In this document: one piece after another, positions 25,673 through 37,854 of the stretch
Numbering within the stretch: position 1 is the first letter of the stretch
Layout: every line of letters begins with the position of its first letter
Assembly (NCBI GenBank): GCA_002633025.1
Contig: NMRB01001654.1
Span: 24,082-88,081, forward strand
Reading direction: 5' to 3'
From: Notospermus geniculatus
Lineage: Eukaryota > Nemertea > Pilidiophora > Heteronemertea > Lineidae
DNA length: 64,000 nucleotides
The notes under the pieces: generated by a model
What the model was told of the DNA's origin: nothing
Database searches by the model: none
Seen by the model: the letters and a program-made list of their open reading frames with translations, nothing else
Translations under genes and position numbers: made by a program

Positions 25673-26938
25673 CAGCTGTGTTGTAACCTAATCTAAGATC
25701 AGTGTCTCCTGTTCTTCACTTCCATGTCTGTTTGGACATTTTTAAAGCTTGAACCAGTTGGGTTCACCTGAAAAAGCCGTCAGTCGTGTACCTGTACTAA
25801 GTTTCTTGCTCGTCCTCCTCCTTGTATCGGAGAAACTTTTGTGCAATCGATACAATGTAGATGGTTATATCGACCGTATCCCGAGGTAGGTCTCCAGATG
25901 TGCTTGGACCGCATTGTCTCATGCATATTTGATGTCAAAGTGATCACGCCCGCAGCAAATTGGAGCTACTCCGTTTTCTTTCTCTTTTCCTTCAATCACT
26001 TTACTAATCGGTGCTGTCTTTCTTTCGTTGATGTGCTTAGCGATGTCCGTATTCCTGGGATGAAAAAGTGGGGACATCAAGAAGGGTTCTGGTAAAAGTA
26101 AACAAGGATTATTCTGCTACAAATGGTTTTAGGTGTTCTTAAACGATTAACTACTAACTCATTATACCCGTACTTGTATTATGCAGAGAAGAACCAAAAA
26201 GTGTTACTTAACAGTCAATCTGCAGGGGCAGTTCCATGTACTGTACTTCATATAGAGCAAGTAACACACTGTTCACCAGTAATAGTATTTATCCGAGAGG
26301 GAGACAGTTAGGCATTGCTTTTTGAACAACAATAAACTCCTAAAGGGGTAGGCCCCTTGTTTTTTTCAATGCAATTGAATATCGATTTTTTGTACATGAA
26401 AAGTTTGACGTGAAGGGGCGATATCTTTAATGTAACACACCCTGGATACGCCTATAGGGTCGGATTGTCTGACGTTTTGTTTGGCGGAATTAATATTTGA
26501 TCACAATGATGATAACGATCGATTTACTGATTCGCTTCCCACACCCAGACAAATAGAAAACAAACAAACAACAGTCTGCACCTTTCTTCGTCATATTTAG
26601 TTTGCCGCAACCACAATTTTTAATTCCAAAATTACAAAATATTCAAAAGAATATAAAAGAATGATAAAAAATCCTACCCCTATTCGCGGATCGTCATTGG
26701 TATTCAAATGTCGACTACCAAAACAAATCACAATAGGGAAATTGTGTGTTTTCTAAATCTGGCAGAGCACATCGAATTTTATGTCTCCGAGATTGGAAAT
26801 CTTCTGTGTGAACCGTGTCACGGACATAAAACTCGCAGAGATGAGGTAGCACACGCAGGTTATGGCTTCTACAGATCATCTCACTCAGGTTTCTGTAATG
26901 TGTGCTACCGTAATCTTCAGCACTGTTAGTTGCACTAA

Positions 26939-27181
26939 AGCATGGCGCACACGAGCGACTAAAATGGGGCGACTACCGATGCGACTACTAGGTCCAGGCG
27001 ATAATTACCTTTGAGGTCGATCAGTGATATCATCCGCGACATTACTGATCTCCCAGTGAAGCATTTGTCGCAAACGAGTAAAAAAAAACTAAAAAAACTA
27101 AAAATATGTTCAGTCGCTCCTGTAGTCGCAAGGCTAGTCGCCTAGAAAATCGCTCAAAAAATCGCTCGTGTGCGCCATGCT
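26939..27181. mobile_element. MITE, family D (PIF/Harbinger-like), only in copy 1
   Basis: 243 bp with inverted tips AGCATGGCGCACACGAGCGA and TCGCTCGTGTGCGCCATGCT, flanked by TAA on both sides (26936-26938 and 27182-27184). The other duplication copy has a single TAA at the same place (36815-36817), so the insertion and its 3-bp target duplication are directly visible. A 3-bp TWA duplication is the hallmark of PIF/Harbinger transposons. The middle has a hairpin around GATCAGTGATATCA. It is non-autonomous; the partner transposase is not in this window. Confidence 0.9.
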
Positions 27182-28158
27182 TAACGGCTCGAAACAGCGG
27201 CCCTCCATTGTGCGGCTTCGACAGAATGTTGTTGTTCTACGCTGTTTCAGGGTTATTTCTACGCTGTTTCTTGAGTATACATGTACTTCCGAGTCTTGTA
27301 ATCAAACCGTGGATTTTCGATGATTTTTTTCTTTAACTCTCAAGTTCCTCTGTTCATCTCGAGCTCACACTTCGAGCAAAACCTACAACAGTGGATCAAC
27401 GCCTCGAAGGATAAAAACACAAATTCTATGTGAATTGATTTCATATATTTATCCCCGAACTGAACAAACAGACGCCAAGTTTTTACTCAAGCGCATCAAG
27501 TTACCGCACTCGTAAATTGGAAATAAAAAGTATCGTTCAATTTAAGTGCCCCAAAGCTATTATCTTGAAAAATATACGACAACACCCTTTCGGGTTGTGC
27601 TGGTGATTAGTTTCTAATCTTATGGAGCGTGCAGTTGAGTTAAGTCAATAGTATTTCAACCAAACTGTAGCCTACCTATAAATCTGTTGACTAGTCATCG
27701 TGAAATGCATATCTGTCTCCATTCGAAGTTTACTACTCCCGAAGCGACATCGCCCTCGGTCACAATCTGTGTGTACACCCGCAGAGGGAGTCTACTGAAA
27801 CACAAAATGTTGCCTCGCTGCCTTTCCTTTGGAGAGCAGGTACAGAATCGGATATAACTGCATGGCTGCCTTTGAGAAGGTCCCGTTTGGTGAAGAGTGA
27901 CACGCCCATCGTATTGTAATGATGATGCCTGAGCAACAGGCATTGCATTACAAACGTATTCACACCCAAAGCACAATCTCTTTCGGCAAGTTGAAGCGGC
28001 AGCAGGCGAGGGGAGGGCGATGTCGCAAGCGATCTAATCTAATCGTCACCGATCTTCTCGCTGCCGCCGCAGACTCGGCAACATCGGTTTTGGTACGGTT
28101 GATATTGGGCGATCATCGCTGGCGAGAAGATTCCACGCATCGCTGTCCAGCGCACAAC

Positions 28159-28300
28159 ATTACTGCATATCGTACCTCAAGTAAGTTTCCGTGAATGTGA
28201 TTGGCCGAGAGCGGTCACGTGAGCGGTGGACATTTCGGCATGTTCGCCCGGAAAATATTTCCGGTTGGAATGTTTTCCCGCAAAATGTTTCAAGACGGCA
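28159..28300. other. 142-bp junction between the two duplication copies
   Basis: This segment matches neither the sequence left of copy 1 nor that right of copy 2. It contains ATTGGCCGAGAGCGGTCACG and the palindrome CCGGAAAATATTTCCGG. It is contiguous sequence without N. Confidence 0.7.
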
Positions 28301-29372
28301 CCGCCAATAATCTGATTTTGCTTGTCGATGATCGCGCATCCTCCCATAGCAGGGCTTTGGTCTCGCTCCTCTTCATACACTCGCGTGGTGGAAGAAGAGG
28401 AGCGAGCTAAAAAACCCTGCTGTTGGAGCATGTCGATGGCGCGATATTCGTCACCTATTTTGGAGGCGGTGTCAAGTTCGTATGGACGGGAAACTCCACC
28501 GTGTTTAACAAGTAAACCTAGTAATCATAGATCAAGTATAAGACATGAATCGATACTGTTACAATCAACCCATATCGATCACTATTGAGAAGTCATTTCC
28601 CTTTATTGAGTTGAAATCAGTACTTATTTAGGGAGAGTTGCCCTTTGACCGAGTAGTTGGGAATTTTTGTTTGCCGTTTTGGAATCGATTCCAATAAAAT
28701 ACATTGGAATTCGATACGTGGTGTAAAATATCGAAACTTACTCGCTGTGTGCAATTGTACCATGCGCGCGCAGATGACCTGAAACTTGGCTAACTTGATG
28801 GTTCAGATTGCTGGAATTTCATTGGTTGACGTAATTCATGGCTACCCTGCAGTTCCTGTTAACACCAATGTTTTGTTAATGCGATGTCCCCTCGAAATCC
28901 CAAAAGGCGGCGCTCCATGTGAGATGTTTCTTCCGTGAGTTGGTGTCAATGGGCTAATTACCATTGGCTTCGTTTCGACCTCATAACACCAATAACACAC
29001 ACTCATAACACCAGTAACACAAAGTGTCAATAGATTTCTGCGCTGAGTTGCCTTGGAGAGCCAATTTACGCGAGAAAACTGGTGAAGAGGTACTTTTACG
29101 CGTCCTTACTTAGTAAGTGCATCCCTTTCTTGAGGGTTAACGAACATGATTAATGGTTCGCATGAAGCGTGGATAATCCACTATCGAATCATGAACAATC
29201 AGGATGATCATGATGAGCAATGGTTTTTACATCACGCCAATTACTATCATCAGCTTTAATGACCTGTAAACGCCGTCTTCTCGTTTATCAAACTTGGAAA
29301 TGACAAGCGGCGGCTGGGGAAAAACGAAGGGAAGTTCACTTCGAGGGGGAGATGACGACCAACGCGGTAGGC

Positions 29373-29568
29373 ATTGAGGAACCTGCAGAACTCTACCACC
29401 ACTTAGGGGCGCTGTGAGCGGTTGTGGCCTTTTCGACGTCTACGTCCCTGTTGTACTGCGTCAAGGACGTCATGACGCGACATTTTGCTCTGTTTTTATA
29501 CGTCGTCGGTACGACACTCACAGCGCCGCCCTGTCGTGATAAATGCAAAATGTTTGCGGCTTCCTCAT
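29373..29568 (+). mobile_element. MITE, family A, in duplication copy 2
   Basis: Same insertion as 22006-22202, with only a few differences between the two, such as GTTGTGGCC for GTTGTGCCC and one T fewer near the right end. Confidence 0.85.
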
Positions 29569-31123
29569 GTTCAAGGAAAACGGTAACGGATCTCACTCGA
29601 CGAGGAGTTTTGAATCTGCTAAATTTTGCATCTTCAGTTCATGCTTTTAAATATATCGGCGCCCGCAGATATCGATAACAACGGAAAGAACAACTTGAAT
29701 ATCCGTTAATAGCCCGCTAAAAGGTGCAGCTATTGGTAAACAGCTTATATCCACCGCTACCGATATCACCCCGGAAGCAGGTGGCGCTCATTGCCTCTAG
29801 CATCGTCAAAAATAATATTCCGATACAGTGGGGGTCAGATATAATTGCGGTAGTTTGTTGTGTTGTATGTAAACCTTAACCGGCGGTTGGAAGGTGGACG
29901 TATTAGTGAGCTGGATTAGTGTTTTTTGAACCCAAAGCGGTCTTTAGTTTGTGGATGAATTATCTTGTGATACCCGTTAAATCCCTCCTGTCAGTAGTCT
30001 CCCCGCAGGATGTATCAAGGTTCCCAAGATTAGCATGTTTGTCAACTCAACATGGAGGACCTGCCTCGGGGTAAAATGATCACCAGCTATAAAGAAGGTT
30101 CAGCAGTGTTCTCAACGATCAGATCAGCTGCTCAAGAGCTTCATCTCAACACAACAAGGATGATCAAACCTGTACATTCCAATGTGAAATGCATGGTAAC
30201 GTTATGGTGGTACCGGGAACCGGAGATGTAAAGCGCAATGCAAGAATCAATTACTGTTTACGTCTGACGATCGCTTGTTTTCGCTGTATCGGATTTCTCT
30301 TTCTCATGCTCGTTGGTTTTACACCGATTGATTCAGCGGTGAATCAAGTGATACGACCTTGTTCTTTTACATTTAAATCTGCATTAAATTGATTTTGTTT
30401 TAAGCCTTGCCAAGTTCAAATATGTTTCCGGTCAAATTGGTTCCGGCGGTTTTTTGTGAAGAATGTTTCTCTCGAGCAAAATCATTACTTTCGATTTTCT
30501 CCTGTGGAGAGGGTAACGTCGGGTGACACGACGCTTGCTGCCGCCTCCCTCCGTCAGCTGCTCTACGCGGTCTACCGGGTCCTTTCCATGCAATCAAAAC
30601 ACTGTGAGTGGATTCACCCACAACCTCATTGAAAAATTCTCTGAGTAATTATTGCATGCGGTGTCACATTGGTCAAGTAGCCGTTACGGGCTTTTACGTA
30701 CCTTCCGTTGCAAATTGCCATCATTTGTGAACTACACGCCATGCTACCGATGGCTGTGGGAACGCAACGTGAACAACCTCCAGGTCTATCGGGGGAGAGA
30801 CGTGGCTGGTAACTATTTTCTGGGGTGCATGGTCGTCGAAACATCGTGTCATTGGTGATGTGAACCAGTATGGCTGTTGTATCTAATATCCTGTGTAATC
30901 AATCGGCGGCGGGGGGGACAAGGCCTGAGAGAGCAGTGAAGTTATCTTAGATGATTAGTCTTGGGAATATCCTCAAGCCTCAATTCTCTCTGTCTGTTTA
31001 TTAGAAAAAAAATTACGCAGCTGTTTCTTTGATTAGTGCTTGGTACATTTTGATGGGCTCGATCCAGCTGCATCCTGAGGTCATCAGTACGCCCATCTCA
31101 GTACGCCCGGGTTTGTCGGAAGG

Positions 31124-34065
31124 GAATCATGCCACGGTCGAGGTAGTGCCGTGGTCCTAGCGTTCGTTCCCCTACCCTCGCCCTCGCCCTCGTCATCGAG
31201 GTAACGCTGAGAACCCCGACACATTCGGGATCCAGCATGTTGTCTGGATCAACAAGAATACTCCATCACGCACTGATCCTTCTGTTCATAGCAGACGTGA
31301 ATGAAAATATCCCTGGATATATTCCAAGGTTACCCTAATAGGGTCTGAAGGGAAAAGAGGGGGCCACGGGCACCTGTTGCCTGTTGCCGGCGTCGAAGGA
31401 CTGAAGAAAGATTGCACGTTTGATCCCCAGGTTTGTCTCGAATGTCTTGTTATACAATAGTTTATGGAATGATACGTCAGTCTCTGGTGAGACCAAGCTT
31501 GTCTTCCATGGATCGGCAACCATATTGTTTTTGCTCTTGATGTAAGAATATCAGAAGGATGGATGCTGACTATTGAATCATCTTGTCATTCAAGACCGTC
31601 ATCCAGTTCCAGTGGTGTGTGATCATGATCTGTCATCCGCTTGCTTACTTCATCTTCGTGCATGATCCCTGTTGTTTCGTAGTCCAAGACTCAAATTCAG
31701 CAGAGTCGAAATCATCCCATTACCAAAACTCTCATGTCAAATAATCTATAACCCTTTGCAAAAAAGTTGGTGTTCGCTGAAAATTGAAGTACGGTACAGC
31801 ACACAACTATTGGTTAGCAGTGACCAGTGTTTAGACTAGTCCGCTGCCATCTAACAGAGCTTCCCAATACATATAGCCAATCGTTTCATTCTCAGAGACA
31901 GAAATACTGACAGATCAGCCGTGCATCATATACTCTACGCCTACGATAACTAATACGATAAACGATAAAAACCTGTAATTCCGATGTTATTTTCACCGGC
32001 AAGCCGTCGTCTCTCTGTTTATAAACGTCCTTCACAAGCCTTCATCATCGGAATTCCTAGTTGTAATCGGCCTGGTGATTAGACATGGCATCTGAAATCA
32101 AAGAGTCTCGGGTAGGAAGTGGAACAGGTTGGATGGGGAACGTAAACTTGCGATAGGGGATTATCTCTCTCGTACAAGTAGATCATAAGCGATCATCGTT
32201 CCATTGATGGCTCTTCCATTCTTTAGACCTGGCGTTCTCGTCAGGTGAACAACTGGCGACATGCGATGCACTGCAGAAGACGTGAGATGAACCGGGATTT
32301 TTGACTGTGCCAGATAAAGAACAGCAACTCCAGCTTCCCGTTTAGTAAATGAATACAATGTATCTCGGGGGTTCGAACCGCCGCCAAAGAAAAGTTTATT
32401 TGCTCGGATGCAGATAAAGAAAGAGACCGGCGACCATTGCTGTGGGGCACGTTCTTTTTCAATGACAAAGTTCGTTTACTTAACTAACTTACCATATAGA
32501 ACATTGAAATCGCCTAAATCGTAAAGTTGATGTAAAAACTCTTCCAAGTTACGAAACAATGATTCTTTGAAACCAGGTTTAGACCGAGGTTGATGTGACA
32601 TTTTCAGTGCCAATCACGGCTTCTTTTGGCTTGGAGCAGATTTCGGGCGGCTTGAATGGGGACTCTTTGTTAGTTTCCCATATCAAACCTGGTGTACCGG
32701 TAGGCCTATGGTATTCTTTGTTGCAATCATATGGCTTATTTTGGCTTAGACCTATGGCATTCTTGCTTATGTCTCAATCATGGTGACCTTTACTTAAAGC
32801 ACATTTCAAGACCCAGAACAGGGACATGTTCTTGTCAGCCACAACAAACCTGCTGTACGCCTATTATCGTTCTGTTGGGTTGCGCGTTCGGCTTTGCGTC
32901 ATAGGACGACATCAACAATGCATTTTGCCCCTGGCTTTGCGTCATGCAGTCAGCATGACGTCGCCATCATGACGCAAAGCCGCAATGGCGAACATTGTTG
33001 AAGTTACGTCCTTATTTCTGTCGTTTACACTCGGGACGCTGGAAACATGTTTTGAAGACAATCATGTTCTCTTCGGAACCGTCTCCCACGTCTTGAAGCG
33101 GTTCTCGGTTAAAATAACTATTCCTGGTGGAAATATTTTTCATGTGATAGACTGTTGCAATATTTGTCCAAGACTAATCTATCCTGCCGACGGGGATTAG
33201 TGTACTTTATCAAATTCCCATTTGAGTTGAATAAATGGACTTCTTATGGTATTCTTTAAACGCTTTTGTTGTTTATTTAATAACTTGGGGGATTTCGAGG
33301 CGGGTTAGGGTAATAGGATGACACATGTGTTAACGACGGTCGAGCTCAAATGTGAAGCTTGAGGTGTCAGAGTAACGACTCGGGGTGGAGTTTGACATAC
33401 TATCCATGGAGCTATTCAGCTGGAAATATTGGATTATGAAGCAAGGGGGCAGGGTGAACCAAGGGGTCAGAGAGAATCGCCCACGCTCTTTCAAGACAGG
33501 CCCGGCTGAAGATCACACTCGCATCCTCAGCGGTGTGAGCCAATCTGACCACCCAAAATCTTCTTCCAGCTGAAAGCAAACCTGAAAATGCTTTGATGGC
33601 AACAGGTACAAAACACAATAGATCCCGCTTTTCCAATAATCAGATGCAGCGAGAAGCCAGATTGGATACCTTTCTATGCATGATTAGTATGTTCCTGTTC
33701 CATGTTGGCTTTACGTTACAAATCATCAATGAATTGTATTTGAGTGAGGTCTTTGATTGGTACATGCACAGGGTGTGAAAACACTCTCCTTCCAGTTCCC
33801 TCATCTCTGGGGTTCCTTGGGCATGCTTTGTGCACCCGTAGTCCCCTACCGCCCAGGTCATGCAACCCAGGTGTGGTATGGGCGAGAGACGGTCTTTGAG
33901 ACTCTTGTCACTTGCTGTGCGTTGCTCTTTTGCGGCCCTGTCCGAGTCTTCATGTCCTGCGGAGTCTAGCCTTGGCGATTGATGGTCTACTGCCAGTTCC
34001 TGAACACTCATTGAGTCAGATGGCGCTTGATGGTCATGACTGTGACAAAGATGGCCGCCCTTCGG
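31124..34065. other. 2.94 kb block present only in duplication copy 2
   Basis: Begins GAATCATGCCACGGTCGAGG and ends GATGGCCGCCCTTCGG. I recognise no gene in it. It contains the dispersed segment at 32868-33010 and short frames of 60-158 codons with no recognisable family. I do not see terminal inverted repeats or a target duplication at its edges, so it does not look like one transposon insertion. More likely copy 1 has lost it, in the genome or in assembly. Confidence 0.7.
32868..33010 (+). repeat. Dispersed segment shared with 59145-59230
   Basis: CGTTCTGTTGGGTTGCGCGTT at the start and AATGGCGAACATTGTTGAAG at the end both recur at 59145-59230, where the stretch between them is shorter. Inside is an inverted pair, CGGCTTTGCGTCAT and ATGACGCAAAGCCG, around 32889 and 32970. 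The short frame read from the ATG near 32985 resembles that at 59202 only for the first nine codons, so I do not treat it as a gene. Confidence 0.65.
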
Positions 34066-34978
34066 ACCTCTCTCAGAAAACACTCTCCTTCCTCTTTTGA
34101 TCAAATAGCCCCTCACGTTTTCTCCTGACGTAAATCAGGAAAAAGAATCTAGCAGGTTTGTTGACATCTCTGATTGCTTGTTCTCGTCTTGTGGTAAATT
34201 GGTTTGCACTCTTGCTTTGCGTCCACTGATGTAATTACACGACCATATAGCCTTGATGTTCGTGTCTGTTTCACCTCCTTGATTGGTCCTTATATCTACA
34301 ATCACGGACCTCTGTTTCTGCTGCAATATAGTCCAATCACATCCAAGTAAAATGAATTCTGTTGCAAATGTGTTCTTTGTCGAATTGCAATTTGACTGTA
34401 CTGATCTCAAATCGAGACAAAAAAGAGTGATAAACTGCAGTTTCTTTGTATTGTGTTAAGTGCAACACCAGGTCCAATAACCCAACACACTCCCAAGGGC
34501 CTCATCAAAACACCTACACAGATCTAAAGCCGTAAGACAACCAAAACTCATTCTAACATGTCTAATGGTCGTCGCCTTCAATTACACGCTCTTTCAACGC
34601 GAGCGGAAAGCAAGTGTGTTTTTCAGCAATTAGAACGAACCGTCGCCTTTACACTCCACAGCAATTATCTGCGCATTTTTTGCCGTCTTTGATCCGTAGT
34701 GTGACTTTTCTAAGACGATGCCAGCGTCACCCAGGGGAGTTATGGTCGTATTTGTTTGATGAGAGATACATCATTGCAGAGTGTCTTCACGGATTAGAGG
34801 AACGCTCCAGAAAAATGGTTATAGCTAGGCAATCATCGGGAATCATCGGGAAATATCTGAGGTTCACGTCTCTATATCATTGAACAAAGTTTGGGAGACT
34901 AATAAGTTTTTCTTGAGAAAGCCGCGCTGTCGTGATAAGGTCCTTTGTACTTGTGAGTCGAATCAGTCTCTTTTCAAA

Positions 34979-35289
34979 NNNNNNNNNNNNNNNNNNNNNN
35001 NNNNNNNNNNNNNNNNNNNNNNNNNNNNNNNNNNNNNNNNNNNNNNNNNNNNNNNNNNNNNNNNNNNNNNNNNNNNNNNNNNNNNNNNNNNNNNNNNNNN
35101 NNNNNNNNNNNNNNNNNNNNNNNNNNNNNNNNNNNNNNNNNNNNNNNNNNNNNNNNNNNNNNNNNNNNNNNNNNNNNNNNNNNNNNNNNNNNNNNNNNNN
35201 NNNNNNNNNNNNNNNNNNNNNNNNNNNNNNNNNNNNNNNNNNNNNNNNNNNNNNNNNNNNNNNNNNNNNNNNNNNNNNNNNNNNNNNNN
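34979..35289. other. Assembly gap (311 N)
   Basis: A run of 311 N. The matching interval in copy 1 (about 24658-25564) is about 907 bp and includes the first half of a family A MITE, so the gap size is probably underestimated. Confidence 0.97.
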
Positions 35290-35397
35290 AATGCGATGAC
35301 GTCGCGTCATGACGTCCTTGACGCAGTGCAACAGGGATGAACCGTAGGGAAAGGTACAACCGCTCACAGCGCCTCCTAGCGGTAGTTCCGCAGGTCC
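35290..35397 (-). mobile_element. MITE, family A, partial beside the gap
   Basis: Emerges from the N run with GATGACGTCGCGTCATGACG and ends with GCGCCTCCTAGCGGTAGTTC. It is the same copy as 25489-25672 and differs by about one base over the visible part. Confidence 0.85.
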
Positions 35398-36653
35398 AGC
35401 TGTGTTGTAACCTAATCTAAGATCAGTGTCTCCTGTTCTTCACTTCCATGTCTGTTTGGACATTTTTAAAGCTTGAACCAGTTGGGTTCACCTGAAAAAG
35501 CCGTCAGTCGTGTACCTGTACTAAGTTTCTTGCTCGTCCTCCTCCTTGTATCGGAGAAACTTTTGTGCAATCGATACAATGTAGATGGTTATATCGACCG
35601 TATCCCGAGGTAGGTCTCCAGATGTGCTTGGACCGCATTGTCTCATGCATATTTGATGTCAAAGTGATCACGCCCGCAGCAAATTGGAGCTACTCCGTTT
35701 TCTTTCTCTTTTCCTTCAATCACTTTACTAATCGGTGCTGTCTTTCTTTCGTTGATGTGCTTAGCGATGTCCGTATTCCTGGGATGAAAAAGTGGGGACA
35801 TCAAGAAGGGTTCTGGTAAAAGTAAACAAGGATTATTCTGCTACAAATGGTTTTAGGTGTTCTTAAACGATTAACTACTAACTCATTATACCCGTACTTG
35901 TATTATGCAGAGAAGAACCAAAAAGTGTTACTTAACAGTCAATCTGCAGGGGCAGTTCCATGTACTGTACTTCATATAGAGCAAGTAACACACTGTTCAC
36001 CAGTAATAGTATTCATCCGAGAGGGAGACAGTTAGGCATTGCTTTTTGAACAACAATAAACTCCTAAAGGGGTAGGCCCCTTGTTTTTTTCAATGCAATT
36101 GAATATCGATTTTTTGTACATGAAAAGTTTGACGTGAAGGGGCGATATCTTTAATGTAACACACCCTGGATACGCCTATAGGGTCGGATTGTCTGACGTT
36201 TTGTTTGGCGGAATTAATATTTGATCATAATGATGATAACGATCGATTTACTGATTCGCTTCCCACACCCAGACAAATAGAAAACAAACAAACAGCAGTC
36301 TGCACCTTTCTTCGTCATATTTAGTTTGCCGCAACCACAATTTTTAATTCCAAAATTACAAAATATTCAAAAGAATATAAAAGAATGATAAAAAATCCTA
36401 CCCCTATTCGCGGATCGTCATTGGTATTCAAATATCGGCTACCAAAACAAATCACAAGGGAAATTGTGTGTTTTCTAAATCTGGCAGAGCACATCATCGA
36501 ATTTTATGTCTCCGAGATTGGAAATCTTCTGTGTGAACCGTGTCACGGAGAAAGAACTCGCAGAGATGAGGTAGCACACGCAGGTTATGGCTTCTACAGA
36601 TCATCTCACTCAGGTTGCTGTAATGTGTGCTACCGTAATCTTCAGCACTGTTA

Positions 36654-36804
36654 GGCTGCTTTTCCACGAGACGTTTGCGGACGCGGTTTCGGTGGCGGGA
36701 GCGGGTGCAGGTGAAACTGCTAAAGGGAAATACGTTGGTTCGAATTTTTCCACCCGCGCCCGCCCCCTATTCCGCGCCCGCAAACGTCTCGTGGAAAAGC
36801 AGCC
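36654..36804. mobile_element. MITE, family E (PIF/Harbinger-like), only in copy 2
   Basis: 151 bp with inverted tips GGCTGCTTTTCCACGAGACG and CGTCTCGTGGAAAAGCAGCC, then TTGCGG and CCGCAA further in. It is flanked by TTA at 36651-36653 and 36805-36807. Copy 1 shows the empty site with a single TTA at 26926-26928. It is non-coding; the frames across it come from its palindromic structure. Confidence 0.9.
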
Positions 36805-37655
36805 TTAGTTGCACTAACGGCTCGAAACAGCGGCCCTCCATTGTGCGGCTTCGACAGAATGTTGTTGTTCTACGCTGTTTCAGGGTTATTTCTACGCTGT
36901 TTCTTGAGTACATGTATACATGTACTTCCGAGTCTTGTAATCAAACCGTTGATTTTCTATGATTTTTTTCTTTAACTCTCAAGTTCCTCAGTTCATCTCG
37001 AGCTCACACTTCGAGCAAAACCTACAACAGTGGATCAACGCCTCGAAGGATAAAAAACACAAATTCTATGTGAATTGATTTCATATATTTATCCCCGAAC
37101 TGAACAAACAGACGCCAAGTTTTTACTCAAGCGCATCAAGTTACCGCACTCGTAAATTAGAAATAAAAAGTATCGTTCAATTTAAGCGCCCCAAAGCTAT
37201 TATCTTGAAAAATATACGACAACACCCTTTCGGGTTGTGCTGGTGATTAGTTTCTAATTTTATGGAGCGTGCAGTTGAGTTAAGTCAATAGTATTTCAAC
37301 CAAACTGTAGCCTACCTATAAATCTGTTGACTAGTCATCGTGAAATGCATATCTGTCTCCATTCGAAGTTTACTACTCCCGGGGCGATATCGCCCTCGGT
37401 CACAACCTGTGTACACCCGCAGAGGGAGTCTATGAAACACAAAATGTTGCCTCGCTGCCTTTCCTTTGGAGAGCAGGTACAGAATCGGATATAACTGCAT
37501 GGCTGCCTTTGAGAAGGTCCCGTTTGGTGAAGAGTGACACGCCCATCGTATTGTAATGATGATGCCTGAGCAACAGGCATTATGCATTACAAACGTATTC
37601 ACACCCAAAGCACAATCTCTTTCGGCAAGTTGAAGCGGCAGCAGGCGAGGGGAGG

Positions 37656-37854
37656 GCGATATCGCAAGCGATCTAATCTAATGGTCACCGATCTTCTCGC
37701 TGCCGCCGCAGACTCGGCAACATCGGTTTTGGTACGGTTGATATTCGGCGATCGTCGCTGGCGAGAAGATTCCACGCATCGCTGTCCAGCGCACAACTGC
37801 ATGGCGTCAACAGCCGATTTTGCTCGGTGGCGATCAGATTGCTTGCGATATCGC
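37656..37854. repeat. Palindromic element spanning the right duplication edge
   Basis: GCGATATCGCAAGCGATCT at 37656-37674 pairs with AGATTGCTTGCGATATCGC at 37836-37854. Outer flanks GTTGAAGCGGCAG and CTGGC..AACC pair loosely, so the element may run from about 37618 to 37885. Homology with copy 1 stops at 37797, inside this element, so copy 1 holds only its left part. Confidence 0.65.

Larger units (their letters stand above)
20957..28158 (+). repeat. Long direct duplication, copy 1
   Basis: Matches 28301-37797 in the same orientation from CCGCCAATAATCTG at 20957 (partner 28301) to CCAGCGCACAAC at 28158 (partner 37797). Most of it aligns at a few percent difference with small indels, and about 1 kb from 25565 is almost identical. 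Differences from copy 2: a lone n at 23742 where copy 2 has 2,942 extra bases, a family D MITE at 26939, no family E MITE, and a right end that stops inside a palindrome that copy 2 has complete. No gene is recognised inside; frames of 60-90 codons are preserved in both copies, but the DNA is equally preserved outside them. Confidence 0.9.
28301..37797 (+). repeat. Long direct duplication, copy 2
   Basis: Partner of 20957-28158. Left part 28301-31123 matches 20957-23741; right part 34066-37797 matches 23743-28158; the 2,942 bases between are unique to this copy. It includes a 311-base N run where copy 1 has about 907 bases, a family E MITE at 36654, and a local tandem duplication of CTCATAACACCARTAACACA at about 28979-29020 that is absent from copy 1. 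No gene recognised. Confidence 0.9.

Noticed and set aside
27570-27600. Hairpin CAACACCCTTTCGGGTTGTG, also at 37219
   Set aside because: It resembles a bacterial terminator in shape, but the context is animal DNA and its repetition is explained by the duplication.
30052-30231. 59-codon frame starting at an ATG in duplication copy 2
   Set aside because: Copy 1 has ATTG in place of the ATG, the frame is short, and nothing is recognised in it.
32340-32400. B-box-like GGGGTTCGAACC near 32373
   Set aside because: No A box at a suitable distance and no tRNA-like fold, so probably chance.
34877-35367. Open frames of 126-160 codons
   Set aside because: Almost entirely N, with the rest belonging to a family A MITE.
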